20,695 nucleotides of DNA, taken from CAZEJS01 sp964512645 (GTDB lineage: Bacteria; Actinomycetota; Geothermincolia; Fen-727; Anoxymicrobiaceae). Location of the stretch: NCBI GenBank assembly GCA_964512645.1, contig CAZEJS010000035.1, forward strand, positions 1-20,695, given 5' to 3'. Position numbers and translations under genes: made by a program. Positions 1 to 7,700 of this stretch are shown here, one piece after another. Position 1 is the first letter of the stretch; each line of letters opens with the position of its first letter. Under the pieces are notes generated by a model that did no database searches, was not told the origin of the DNA, and worked only from the letters and a program-made list of their open reading frames with translations.

Positions 1-377
1 AGCAGGATGCTGTTGACGCCCATGCCGAGCGCGCTGTTGATCTGGGTGTCCATGTAGGTCCAGTTGAACGCCCCCTTGCGCTGTTTCTCGATGAGCTTCC
101 AGTGACAGAAGATACGGATGTTCCTGACGGAGCGGCGCTGCGACGCGGGGATCTTCGCCGCGGCAATCGAGGTGGCGTCCTCGGTGAACAGGCCCAGGAG
201 CTGGCGCCCCGCGGGGCTTTCGGCGCTCAGGAAATCGCCCGCCAGCGCCCGTTCTATCCCCCGTGGCGAAGCCTTCTCCGCTCCCCGCGGCACGGGCGCC
301 AGGAGGGCGGCCAGCACGACCGCCGCACACAGGGCCGCGACCGACGAGCGGAGCAGGACCTTCCCGGAAATGCGCAT
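1..377 (-). CDS. Secreted glycoside-hydrolase-like protein, N-terminal part (runs off the window edge)
   Basis: Only the first 125 codons are inside the window; the gene continues past position 1. Residues 1-33 look like a Sec signal peptide: basic MRISGK, then a hydrophobic stretch to about residue 28, then polar sequence from about 31. Residues 84-125 follow the first strands of a TIM-barrel glycoside hydrolase: a strand with IRIFCHWKLIE, a short GAFNW turn, then a helix leading to MGVNSILL. This resembles the pattern 'W..iE...G.f.W...D..i..a...G...lL' found in clan GH-A families (GH5, GH39, GH42 and relatives). The catalytic glutamates lie outside the window, so family and activity cannot be confirmed. 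The start could instead be the in-frame GTG at 384-386, which sits 4 bases after AAAGGGG; the ATG at 375-377 is 13 bases from it. The gene is separated from the upstream glycosyltransferase by a 167-base AT-richer gap with its own possible promoter, so it may be expressed separately. Confidence 0.6.
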   Translation of the reverse strand, partial: MRISGKVLLRSSVAALCAAVVLAALLAPVPRGAEKASPRGIERALAGDFLSAESPAGRQLLGLFTEDATSIAAAKIPASQRRSVRNIRIFCHWKLIEKQRKGAFNWTYMDTQINSALGMGVNSIL

Positions 378-410
378 CCTTATCACCAAACCCCTTTGAT
401 TTCACTCAAA

Positions 411-431
411 CGCCCGGCACTGTACCGGGCG
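411..431 (-). promoter_or_regulatory. Hairpin in the leader of the secreted protein gene
   Basis: Perfect 7-bp inverted repeat, CGCCCGG at 411-417 and CCGGGCG at 425-431, with a 7-base loop. On the minus strand it is followed by TTTGAG, which is too weak a T-run for a convincing intrinsic terminator. It sits 25-34 bases before the possible starts at 386 and 377. It could end transcription from the upstream cluster or act as a leader element; the sequence does not decide. Confidence 0.35.
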
Positions 432-506
432 CGTCATCCTCGTTCTCGTCTATTGACGTCTATGTATAGGATTTGTTAGCCCCGGGCCGTGAAAATTCCT
501 CCAATT

Positions 507-515
507 ATTCTATCA
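507..515 (-). promoter_or_regulatory. Possible extended -10 promoter (TGATAGAAT)
   Basis: The minus strand reads TGATAGAAT, one mismatch from the extended -10 consensus TGnTATAAT, inside the most AT-rich stretch of the window (about 440-530). No TTGACA-like -35 is seen at the usual distance. Predicted transcripts would start near 500 and give a leader of about 115 bases with the 411-431 hairpin. A second candidate -10, TATACA, lies at 463-468. The same 9-mer TGATAGAAT occurs at 15349-15357. Confidence 0.3.
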
Positions 516-544
516 ATGTTTTTTATCGGGGTCCCAAGCCTGCC

Positions 545-1738
545 TTACCCGGCCGACAGGAGCTCGGCGGCGAACCGGGCGTAGGCGCGCGCCGCCTCGT
601 GGATGTCGTGGTTCAGGGCGATGTAGCGCCGGCTGTTCTCGCCCAGCTCCATCCTCTCTTCCGGGTTTTCGACGCAGTGGACGAGCCGCTCCAGCAGCTC
701 CTCCTCCTCCGATTCCCCGGTGGATATCTTCAGGCAGCAGTCGTCGGGGAACTCGCTGAAAGCGTACTGGTCGGAAAGCACCACCGGCTTGCCGATGCCC
801 ATCATCTTGACGACGCTCGCGCTGGTCTCCCCCGCGCTGGGGTGCCTGAGAGCGACGAAGACGTCAGGCAGGTGCATGTACTCCCTGAAAGTGCGGCCGT
901 CCACGTATCCGGTCCACAGGACGTCATCGACGAGGCCCAGCTCCTCGATCCACAGGGGGGCGTCGCACCCCGGGAGGATCTTTCCCACCAGGAGGAGCTT
1001 GGGCTTCATCCCGCGATCCTTGAGCCTGGCCACTGTCCGGAGCAGCGCGTCGATTCGCTTGTTGGCGCTCAGGTACCCGACCGAGCCTATGAGGAAATCG
1101 TCCTTCTTGAAGCCGAGTATCTCGCGGATGAGCTCCGGGGACCTCATGTGGTCGGCGGGCTGGGGCGCGCACGGTAGCGGGATCTTCCGCACCCGCGCGG
1201 CCGGGTTGACCTCCAGCACCTTCTGGCGGGCAAAATCGCTGTGCACTATCATCCCCAGGCTGCTGTCGACGATCCTGTCTACCAGGGGGTAGTCGAACCA
1301 CGAGTCCTCGTCCCGCTCCTCGAGCGTCACCTTCACGATCTGCGAGCGCTCGGCCTTGTAACAGTAGTCGAGCTCGCGGAGGTACTCCCGGAGGCGGTTG
1401 TTCCCCACTGTCTGCGAGAAGACGAAGTGGTGCAGCATCGGCTCGTGCAACACCACCATCCCCGGGTATTCCAGGCACACGGAGTAGACGTAGGAGTGGT
1501 TGTCGTTGTTTCCGATGTGGTAGATGTGTATGTCGTGGTCGTTGCGGCCGTGGTTCTCGAAGATCCTGCGGTAGTCGTAGATCCTGAAGCAGTCGCGCAT
1601 CCACTTCGAGGAGGGCGCGTAACCGTCCACGAAGAGGTCTATCCTCCCGTACCCGGCCAGGTACTCGAGCAGCTCCTCCGAGTAATCCGAGACGCCGGAC
1701 TTGATAGGGTTCAACGGGCTGAAGTACGCGATCTTCAA
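545..1738 (-). CDS. GT4-family glycosyltransferase
   Basis: Predicted cytosolic retaining glycosyltransferase with a GT-B fold that transfers a sugar from a nucleotide-sugar donor; 397 aa is normal for GT4. The N-terminus MKIAYFSPLNPIKSGVSDYS is the typical GT4 opening with the Gly-containing acceptor-side loop. The donor-side domain begins near residue 215 (FLIGSVGYLSANKRID), and residues 297-322 (ALRHPSAGETSASVV, then GKPVVLSD) are the donor-binding segment. The classical E-x7-E is only half kept: E304 is present but the second position is K/M (311-312). The start is a TTG at 1736-1738: AGGAG lies 7 bases upstream, whereas the nearby ATGs at 1740-1745 open another frame. It is the last cluster gene before a promoter-bearing gap. 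It follows another GT4 gene by 97 bases. Donor and linkage cannot be told. Confidence 0.88.
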   Translation of the reverse strand: MKIAYFSPLNPIKSGVSDYSEELLEYLAGYGRIDLFVDGYAPSSKWMRDCFRIYDYRRIFENHGRNDHDIHIYHIGNNDNHSYVYSVCLEYPGMVVLHEPMLHHFVFSQTVGNNRLREYLRELDYCYKAERSQIVKVTLEERDEDSWFDYPLVDRIVDSSLGMIVHSDFARQKVLEVNPAARVRKIPLPCAPQPADHMRSPELIREILGFKKDDFLIGSVGYLSANKRIDALLRTVARLKDRGMKPKLLLVGKILPGCDAPLWIEELGLVDDVLWTGYVDGRTFREYMHLPDVFVALRHPSAGETSASVVKMMGIGKPVVLSDQYAFSEFPDDCCLKISTGESEEEELLERLVHCVENPEERMELGENSRRYIALNHDIHEAARAYARFAAELLSAG

Positions 1739-1760
1739 ACATCATCTCCTGTCAGCCGGC

Positions 1761-1777
1761 CCCGTTCCACGAACGGG
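1761..1777 (-). promoter_or_regulatory. Hairpin upstream of the GT4 start
   Basis: Perfect 7-bp inverted repeat CCCGTTC (1761-1767) and GAACGGG (1771-1777) with a 3-base loop, in the 97-base gap 1739-1835. It lies 22 bases upstream of the TTG start at 1738. A -10-like TATACA is at 1804-1809 on the minus strand without a clear -35. There is no T-run, so this is probably not a terminator. Confidence 0.3.
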
Positions 1778-1835
1778 AACGGACGAGGTGCCCCTCCGGG
1801 CTCTGTATACGACCCGCGGGCCAATAAACGGACAA

Positions 1836-3239
1836 TCAGGACCGGCCGCCTTTCGGCCCCAGCTTCCCCAGGGCGCGCCTGGCGGTGCGCCCCACACCCT
1901 CGTTCTTCAGGTAGAAGGCTATCTTCCGGGACAGCGGCGAGGAGGGCGTTATCGGCGGCGTGAATGTCCTGCGGGCCGCGTTGAGCGCCTCGATCCGCAA
2001 CTGCCGCCGAAGGGAGAAGTCCGGCGCGTGCCCCGGGGCCCGCGCCCATTCCACCAGCGGGTGCGTGGTCGCCTGGAACGAGTACCTGTCCAGCACGTGT
2101 CCCTTCAGCCTCGAGGACACCGAGGCCAGCAGGCCGGGGTTCTTCTCCAGCTCGATCAGCCTGTCGGCCAGCGCGCGGGGATCGGCCACCGGGACGGCGA
2201 ACAGGAGTCCCTCGCCGGCGAGCTCCGCGGTCAGCTCGCAGAGGTCGCTGGACACCGCGGGGAGCCCCGCAAGCGCCCACTCCAGTATCCGGTTCCGGCT
2301 GCCGAAGGTTACCTCGTAGTGCCTGGCGTCGATGTTTATTCCGACGCTGGCGGTCCCGTAGAAGGAAAGCGCCTCGCTCCTCCTGACCCAGCCCATAAGG
2401 TGGTACCGTTCGCGGTACTCCGAGGACGCCACCATGCGCCGGAAGCCGGAGTAAGTCCTCTCGTCGTGCCCCTCTATCTCCGCGCCGGTGGAGACGAAAT
2501 GGAGCCTGGGGCATTCGCGCATGGACAGCTCGAGGCCTTCGAACAGGGTGCGGACGTCCGTCCAGGTGTTGAAGCCGCCACTCCAGAGGACCACGAACTC
2601 CGAGCTCCCCATCGAGGGCTCGGGGTACGCGGGCCCGGGGAACTCCCGGTCGATGACCCCGCAGGGGATCGAGGACGCGAACTCGTAGCCGTGGGTCATG
2701 GAGTTGAGCCTGCCGCACGAGCCCAACTGCCCGACGAGCTCGTAGGACTGCCTCTGTGACACCGTGCTGAAGCGGTCCGCCATCATCAGGACGTGGTTGT
2801 TTATGTGCTGGAAGTGGTCGATGAAGGAGTCGTCGCGGTACACCGCCGCCTTCGCCTGGGCCTCGGCCATGAAGCTGCCGAAGATGTCGGCCCACAGCGG
2901 ACGCTCACCGGCATAGATCGCCGCGACATACGACGGGTACGCGGTGGCCCCGACGACGCAGTCGGGGTCAAGCTCGCACATTATCTCGTCGGTCAGCCCG
3001 CCTATCTCGAAGACCCGCTGGGAGGTCCTCCAGACGACGCACCCCTGTTCCCGGGCGCGCACGGTCTCCTCGGCGTCTTCGGGGTAGACGAACGGGATCC
3101 TCGAGGCCAGGATGGTCACCTCGTGGCCCGCCTGGAGCAGGGGCTGCGCGAACTGCCAGGTACGGGTCCCCGGCCCGTACGATTTCGTGAGGTCCTCCCA
3201 CGGCAGCGGGGCGTGTCCCAACACAAGTATCCTGCTCAT
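1836..3239 (-). CDS. GT4-like glycosyltransferase
   Basis: 467-aa predicted GT-B fold glycosyltransferase, cytosolic, likely adding a sugar to the growing lipid-linked glycan. The first strand (MSRILVLGHAPLPW) and the acceptor-side loop near residues 20-30 (YGPGTRTWQFAQPL) are GT4-like. The second domain begins at about 214 (EFVVLWSGGFNTWTDV). The donor-binding region is at 312-332, with GSRNRILEWALAGLPAVSSD: E320 fits the second Glu of E-x7-E, while the first is replaced by residues around F312-G313. The last 70 residues are basic and contain no recognised domain. The ATG start has GGAGGG 4 bases upstream. The gene is preceded by a 178-base gap holding a tandem repeat, a hairpin and a small ORF whose stop overlaps this ATG. 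Sequence is rather divergent, so the exact subfamily is uncertain. Confidence 0.82.
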   Translation of the reverse strand: MSRILVLGHAPLPWEDLTKSYGPGTRTWQFAQPLLQAGHEVTILASRIPFVYPEDAEETVRAREQGCVVWRTSQRVFEIGGLTDEIMCELDPDCVVGATAYPSYVAAIYAGERPLWADIFGSFMAEAQAKAAVYRDDSFIDHFQHINNHVLMMADRFSTVSQRQSYELVGQLGSCGRLNSMTHGYEFASSIPCGVIDREFPGPAYPEPSMGSSEFVVLWSGGFNTWTDVRTLFEGLELSMRECPRLHFVSTGAEIEGHDERTYSGFRRMVASSEYRERYHLMGWVRRSEALSFYGTASVGINIDARHYEVTFGSRNRILEWALAGLPAVSSDLCELTAELAGEGLLFAVPVADPRALADRLIELEKNPGLLASVSSRLKGHVLDRYSFQATTHPLVEWARAPGHAPDFSLRRQLRIEALNAARRTFTPPITPSSPLSRKIAFYLKNEGVGRTARRALGKLGPKGGRS

Positions 3240-3421
3240 CTACCCTCCGCGCGGCGCGCCTCAACGCGCCGCTCTTCCGCCGGCAACTGCGATGGCCCTA
3301 TTATAGCCGCAGCCGCCGCCCGCCCGCGCCGTCCCGTGCCAGCCCTCACCGCCTCGCGTCCGCCCGCGCTCACCGCCTCGCGTCCGCCAGCCCTCACCGC
3401 CTCGCGTCCGCCAGCCCTCAT
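3236..3421 (-). CDS. Possible small bridging ORF, 61 aa, Arg/Ala-rich, with octapeptide repeats
   Basis: This ORF fills the whole gap between the membrane protein gene and the GT4 gene. Its ATG (3419-3421) overlaps the upstream stop as ATGA, and its TGA (3236-3238) overlaps the next gene's ATG as ATGA. The 24-bp tandem repeat is exactly eight codons, so the peptide has three imperfect copies of GGREAVRA before a basic, Ala-rich tail. There is no strong Shine-Dalgarno site for its own ATG, so translation would depend on reinitiation. Open frames are common in high-GC DNA and no homology is recognised. It may be a translational relay rather than a functional protein, or chance. Low confidence as a gene. 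Confidence 0.27.
   Translation of the reverse strand: MRAGGREAVRAGGREAVSAGGREAVRAGTGRRGRAAAAAIIGPSQLPAEERRVEARRAEGR
3251..3272 (-). promoter_or_regulatory. GC-rich hairpin next to the ribosome binding site
   Basis: Perfect 8-bp inverted repeat GCGGCGCG (3251-3258) and CGCGCCGC (3265-3272) with a 6-base loop. On the minus-strand transcript it ends just before the GGAGGG of the GT4 gene starting at 3239. A stem this close could limit ribosome access unless ribosomes arrive by translating through it. Confidence 0.35.
3300..3305 (-). promoter_or_regulatory. Possible -10 element (TATAAT)
   Basis: A perfect TATAAT on the minus strand in an otherwise very GC-rich gap, about 60 bases before the GT4 start at 3239. 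There is no TG extension and the region 17 bases upstream is pure G/C with no -35 match. It is a candidate internal promoter only. Confidence 0.25.
3338..3420. repeat. 24-bp direct tandem repeat, three copies plus an 11-base partial copy
   Basis: Units lie at 3338-3361, 3362-3385 and 3386-3409, followed by a partial unit at 3410-3420 that coincides with the stop codon of the membrane protein gene. Units 1 and 3 are identical; unit 2 differs at three positions near one end. The period is a multiple of three, which keeps the minus-strand small ORF open. It is too short and has no spacers, so it is not a CRISPR array. It looks like local slippage duplication of the gene's 3' edge. Confidence 0.9.
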
Positions 3422-5514
3422 GTCCTGGGGACGAGGTAATAGAACGTCATGTCGTGCTCCTCCCTGCCGGAGCCGCGCGGGATGACCTTGTAGGACTGGC
3501 TCATGCGTTCGAAGGAGATCTTCTGGTCGAACGCCCTGACGAACGAGAGCCTGTCCAGCAGGTCTCCCGCCGGGTCCAGGGTCGCCAGCCCCTGCGTCTC
3601 GATGAGCACCTTCCTGCCCCTGGCGTTGTACTCCTTCACAGTGCGGACGAGGTCCACGGAACCGTCCAGGGTGTATGCGCGCCTGGCGTCCACGCCGTGC
3701 TGGTAGCGGAGCGGCACACCGAACGCCTCCCCCTTGAAAGTGTCGGTGAATATCACCAGGTCCCCGCCGGCTTTCGCGGCGAGCACGGCTATCTGCCGGT
3801 CCACCCCCTTGTACTGGACGAAGTCGAACAGGGGCACGTCCAGGAACACGAAGAACGCCAGGAGCAGGGCGAGCGCGAGCCCGGCGGCCGCCCTCAGGTA
3901 GGCCCTGCCGGACTCCCAGAACCGTCCGAGCAGGTAGCCCAGTCCCACGAAAAGCGCCGGCGCCACCAGCGTCATGAACCTCCTGGTCAACCAGGGCTGG
4001 TAGCCGCTGGTGACGGTCGATTCGGCGAACAGCGCCGCGAAGCCGGCGACGGCAAACCCCAGGACGAAAGTGAAGGCGGTGTTCCTGTTGTCGTACAGGT
4101 ACCAGCAGAGGCCGGCGACGAAGACGAACACCGCCACCCCCCCGAAGTAGCCCGCGGCGTAGAAGAAGAACCTGCGGGAGGACTCGACCCTCGCCCCGCC
4201 GGCCGGGAGCACGAAGTAGAGGAAGACGAAGACCGCGAGGACGGCAAGCGCCACCAGCGCCGAGGCCGCCCGTCCGGAACGGACACGAAACCTTCCCGAG
4301 GCCCGGGCGACCGACTCCCCGGCGCGCCCGCAGAGGCGGACCAGCTCGGGGACGTTGAAGAACACCACCGCCCCCAGGATGCAGCCGAGAAACAGGTAAA
4401 GAGCCGTGTTGACCCCGTTCCTGGCCCCGAACAGGCTGAACACCTTGCGCATGTTGCCCACCAGGTAGAAGTACCCCACGAATTTCATGTAAAACCAGGT
4501 GTAGAGGAGGCCCGCCAGCAGGGCGTTGCTGAAGACGAGGTCTCCCCGGCCGAACCTCCCCCGGAACACCTCCACGACCTCCACCGCCAGCATGGGAAAA
4601 GCGAGCAGCAGGGCCTCGGGCCTGAAGAGGAAAGCCGTGGTGGCCGCGAGCGCGCTGGCGAGCCCCGTGGCAGGCCCCTTCGTGGAGGAGTACTCGGCGA
4701 AGAAGAGCAGCGAGGCCAGCATGAAGAACATGCAGCCCGCCTCGGACACCGGCAGCCTGGCGAAGTACATCACCAGGAAACAGAGCTCCATCGCCAGCGC
4801 CGCCGCCGCCGCCCCGGGAGCCCCGGTGTGGCGCCTGACGAGCGCGTACACCGCCAGCACCGACAGCAGCATGAGGAGTGGCGCGACGTACAGGCCGCCC
4901 CAGGTGCCGAACAGGGAAATGAACACGCCCATCCACACCGGGAGCATGTGGTAGAGCAGCGGCTGAACCTTGCCGGACTCGCGCACCCGGAGGTGGAAGG
5001 GGAGGAACTGTACCACGTCCCTCTCGTAGAAGGTCCTGAGCTCCTGCTCGCTCATGCCGGGGATGGAGGGGTCATGGATGCTCATCTCGCCGGTGCGGGC
5101 GAGGTGGTACCCGATGTTGAAGTTGTAGCCGGGGTCGCCGTCGCCCATTACCACCTCGAACGGCTGGAAAAAGAGCGCGGCGCCGATGACCACCAGCGCC
5201 GCCACGGCCAGGACCTCGCCGCGGCGCGCGCCCTGGAACACCCGGCGCCCGGTGTTTCCCAGCGCCAGGCGGACCGCCAGCGCCGCCGAGGCAAGTACGA
5301 TATCCAGGAGCCACAGGCGCAGGTAACCGGCCTCGGCGAGGAAGAGCGCGGCCAGGGAAGCCGTCGAGGCGCTCACGGCGATGATAAAGAGCAGTCTGGC
5401 CACCCAGTGGAGGCGGTACTCCCCGAAGAGCCGGCTCTTGAACAGCGCCAGTCCCGGCAGCAGGAACAACAGGGGGAGCGTTACCAGCACCTTCAGTATG
5501 TCAAGCGCTACCAT
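3418..5514 (-). CDS. Polytopic membrane protein, GT-C-like (PMT/GT39-type) glycosyltransferase candidate
   Basis: 698 aa with roughly a dozen hydrophobic segments from residue 1 to about 535, then a soluble C-terminal part. Features of GT-C enzymes that use polyprenyl-phosphate sugars outside the membrane are visible: an acidic first extracellular loop after an early TM pair (GDGDPGYNFNIGYHLARTGE, 124-143), a helix with ARLPVSEAGCMFF (252-264) like the 'R-P-x-S-E' helix of many PMT-like proteins, and FRPEALLLAFP (297-307). The C-terminal soluble region contains LVIFTDTFKGEAFGVPLRY and may form a small alpha/beta domain. Start ATG 5512-5514 has GGGG 8 bases upstream, and in the same frame no better start exists. 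It follows a methyltransferase gene by 33 bases, so is probably cotranscribed. Sugar and acceptor are unknown; a non-catalytic or transporter role cannot be excluded. Confidence 0.75.
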   Translation of the reverse strand: MVALDILKVLVTLPLLFLLPGLALFKSRLFGEYRLHWVARLLFIIAVSASTASLAALFLAEAGYLRLWLLDIVLASAALAVRLALGNTGRRVFQGARRGEVLAVAALVVIGAALFFQPFEVVMGDGDPGYNFNIGYHLARTGEMSIHDPSIPGMSEQELRTFYERDVVQFLPFHLRVRESGKVQPLLYHMLPVWMGVFISLFGTWGGLYVAPLLMLLSVLAVYALVRRHTGAPGAAAAALAMELCFLVMYFARLPVSEAGCMFFMLASLLFFAEYSSTKGPATGLASALAATTAFLFRPEALLLAFPMLAVEVVEVFRGRFGRGDLVFSNALLAGLLYTWFYMKFVGYFYLVGNMRKVFSLFGARNGVNTALYLFLGCILGAVVFFNVPELVRLCGRAGESVARASGRFRVRSGRAASALVALAVLAVFVFLYFVLPAGGARVESSRRFFFYAAGYFGGVAVFVFVAGLCWYLYDNRNTAFTFVLGFAVAGFAALFAESTVTSGYQPWLTRRFMTLVAPALFVGLGYLLGRFWESGRAYLRAAAGLALALLLAFFVFLDVPLFDFVQYKGVDRQIAVLAAKAGGDLVIFTDTFKGEAFGVPLRYQHGVDARRAYTLDGSVDLVRTVKEYNARGRKVLIETQGLATLDPAGDLLDRLSFVRAFDQKISFERMSQSYKVIPRGSGREEHDMTFYYLVPRT

Positions 5515-5547
5515 CTCAGCATCCCCGGTCCGACTTCCCGCGCGGCA

Positions 5548-7620
5548 TCAACGGCGACCACCGGTTTCCCCGCCGCCCCGGGGCGACGTTCCTTGGCTCT
5601 TCAGCCGGAGCAGGCGCCAGTACACGAGCGGCCCCCCGCGCCGGAGTATCTCCCTTTCCGTAGCGAGCCTGCGCGATTGAAAACGGGCGTTCTCCAGCCT
5701 CGAGCGCGATTCTTCCAGCGCGGCTTCCAGGGCCCGCGCCACGTCCTCGCGGTGGCGCACGCCGCGGCTCAACCTGTCTATCTCCGCATCCTGCAGCACG
5801 GCTGTGTCCCGGGCCTCCCCGGTCGTGACGCCGCTACGGGCCTCCTCCCCCTTCCGGAAGACGGTGACGCGTCCCGCTGGGCGGGCCATGCCCGCCGCGG
5901 CCCGGGCGGACTCCAGGTACACTATCAGCCCGGCGAGGGCGAGCGCCCGTTCCTCACTCCCGTCCCGCACGCCGGCCAGCGCTTCAGCGGCTCTCGCCGC
6001 TGACGTTGCCGGCACCGCCAGGCGGTCCTCGATACTGTATTCGCCTTCGGGAAGCTCCGGGTCGCAGTCGAGGGCCACCAGCCGGCCGCCGTGCCGCAGG
6101 CGGTCCCAGGCGTCCCGGGCGGTCCCGGCGGGAGCGTGCGGTCCCAGCACTATCGTATCGTAGGCGCGGCCGCCCAGCGGGCGGCCGTCCGCGGGACCCA
6201 GCCTCATGACGGCCTCCTCCTGCCACGGCTCGAGACCCAGGGTCAGCAGCATTCCGGCCCGGCCGCCCAGCAGCTCTTCCAGCCAGAACGGCCACAGGGC
6301 GCCGCCCCCGCCGGGAATCGCCCGCGCGTACCGCCTGGCGGCGCGCGCCAGCGGGGAGGCCATCTCCTGCCCCCCAACGAAGACGGCGGGCAGCGCGGCG
6401 GGGGCCTGCGGGGCGGGGGCCGCCTGTCCCGGATCTTCACCGGCCGGCCGGCGGCGCCTGGCGGCCCTCGCGAGCGCGAACCCCACGCCACTCTTCAGGG
6501 CGGCGTTCTCCCGCACCAGCCGCGCGACGCGGGCCCCCTCTCCAGCCGCTTCCTCCTCGGTTTTCGAAATCAGGCCTCTGAGCAGTTCGCAGCGCTCGTC
6601 GAAGTCGAGAAACCGCTGATGCAGTCCGGCGATCATGCGTTCCTGGCCGGAGACCAGGCGCGCCTTCTCCTCGTCCGCCCGGGTGAGCTCTTCCAGGGGG
6701 GCTCCGACCTTTGCCTTGCGGTAAACGATAACCTTGAAATCGCTCGGCAGCACCCCCGCCCCCACCATCTGCTCCTCGAAGAGGCCGACCTCCTCGATGA
6801 ACCCGCCGTCGTACCCGGAAGACTCCTCGAAACACTCGAGGATTCCCCCCAGCAATGGGTTGAGGAGCGTCCCCCCGATGTCCCTCTCCTCCACGAGCTC
6901 GAAGTAGCGGCCCAGGACCTCCTCGATCTCCGCGGACCTCACCGCCTCTGAAGGGTCGCTGCGTATCATCGAGCACGGCGGGGTCCTCGCGGGATAGGCG
7001 ACCGTGCCGCCGGCCTGGAAGTGGAACCTGTGGTCCCACGGAAGCATGCTGTAGATGTCCCCCACCAGGCGCAGTTGCCTTTCCGTCCACTGGAACCTGG
7101 ACGGGCCTACGTATTCGAACGCGAAGAGATATCCGCCCGTCTTCAGCGCACCGTGAAGCTTGTTCGCCAGGTGCCCGAGGCGGTTGACGTGATGGACCAC
7201 CGCCACCGCGAACACCGCGTCGAAAGGTCCCGGGGGCAGCTCCTCGTTCTCGATGTCGACCTTGAGGTAAGCCACGTCGAGGCCGTCCGAAGCGCCCGAG
7301 GCGGCGACGAGCGCGCCTTCGGCCACGTCGATGCCGACGGCGCTCACGCACATCCCCCGGCGGAGCAGCTCCCGCTCGAGCCCTCCCGTCCCGCACCCGA
7401 TGGAGAGGACCGGGCCAGCGCCTTCGGGGAAATAGGATCGCCTCAGCCACTCCAGCCAGTCGACGTCCGCGCTGCCGCTCACGCGCCTGTTGATCATCCG
7501 CTGGACGGCCGGTGACATCGTCCAGTCAACAAGTGGCCCGCCCGACCCCACCGCCCGGCGGGCGGCCTCGGCCGACCAGAACTCGCCTACGATCTTCTCC
7601 CTGGGTTTTTCCTGCGACAA
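5548..7620 (-). CDS. SAM-dependent methyltransferase fused to coiled-coil and a second Rossmann-like region
   Basis: 690 aa when read from the TTG at 7618-7620, chosen because GAGG lies 7 bases upstream and the frame further up only overlaps the preceding gene's coding frame. Residues 65-170 are a class I methyltransferase: motif I VLSIGCGTGG (71-80), acidic residue D98 in GIDVAEG, motif IV FDAVFAVAVVHHVNRL, and the post-motif strand TGGYLFAFEY. Residues 305-375 are charged and helical (probable coiled coil). Residues 455-590 have strand-helix order with AYDTIVLGP and LRHGGRLVALD, which looks like a second methyltransferase-type Rossmann domain without a glycine-rich motif I. Residues 605-660 are again helical. 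An unusual 80-base gap (7621-7700), in which nothing else is recognised, separates it from the upstream gene. Likely methylates a sugar of the glycan; the target is unknown. Confidence 0.8.
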   Translation of the reverse strand: MSQEKPREKIVGEFWSAEAARRAVGSGGPLVDWTMSPAVQRMINRRVSGSADVDWLEWLRRSYFPEGAGPVLSIGCGTGGLERELLRRGMCVSAVGIDVAEGALVAASGASDGLDVAYLKVDIENEELPPGPFDAVFAVAVVHHVNRLGHLANKLHGALKTGGYLFAFEYVGPSRFQWTERQLRLVGDIYSMLPWDHRFHFQAGGTVAYPARTPPCSMIRSDPSEAVRSAEIEEVLGRYFELVEERDIGGTLLNPLLGGILECFEESSGYDGGFIEEVGLFEEQMVGAGVLPSDFKVIVYRKAKVGAPLEELTRADEEKARLVSGQERMIAGLHQRFLDFDERCELLRGLISKTEEEAAGEGARVARLVRENAALKSGVGFALARAARRRRPAGEDPGQAAPAPQAPAALPAVFVGGQEMASPLARAARRYARAIPGGGGALWPFWLEELLGGRAGMLLTLGLEPWQEEAVMRLGPADGRPLGGRAYDTIVLGPHAPAGTARDAWDRLRHGGRLVALDCDPELPEGEYSIEDRLAVPATSAARAAEALAGVRDGSEERALALAGLIVYLESARAAAGMARPAGRVTVFRKGEEARSGVTTGEARDTAVLQDAEIDRLSRGVRHREDVARALEAALEESRSRLENARFQSRRLATEREILRRGGPLVYWRLLRLKSQGTSPRGGGETGGRR

Positions 7621-7700
7621 TCCGGAACCTCTGGTGAAACGTGAGGAAGCAGTCGGCGGGACGGCTCCGGCCCTGGAAATCCGGGCGTCCCCGGGGCCCT

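Noticed and set aside
411..431. Strong Rho-independent terminator for the whole cluster
   Set aside because: The stem is good but the downstream T-run is only TTT followed by GAG, so I kept it as a hairpin of unknown role.
402..437. Eleven-residue leader peptide (ATG at 435-437) across the hairpin before the secreted protein gene
   Set aside because: GAGG abuts the ATG with no spacing, and there is no run of regulatory codons; it is most likely chance.
473..1177. Plus-strand open frame opposite the first GT4 gene
   Set aside because: Biased composition and no recognisable motif; the minus strand holds a clear GT4 gene.
924..1745. Alternative minus-strand frame starting at ATGATG near 1745
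   Set aside because: The starts are ATG and closer to the ribosome site, but the protein is Arg/Pro-rich shadow sequence, whereas the TTG frame gives a well-formed glycosyltransferase.
3338..3420. CRISPR-like array
   Set aside because: The units are directly adjacent with no spacers, and only three to four copies exist.
3454..6003. Very long plus-strand open frame (over 800 codons) opposite the membrane protein and methyltransferase genes
   Set aside because: Its translation is low-complexity (rich in Glu, Gln, Arg, Gly, Pro) with no domain pattern, and it mirrors real minus-strand genes that show clear motifs. It is a high-GC antisense shadow.
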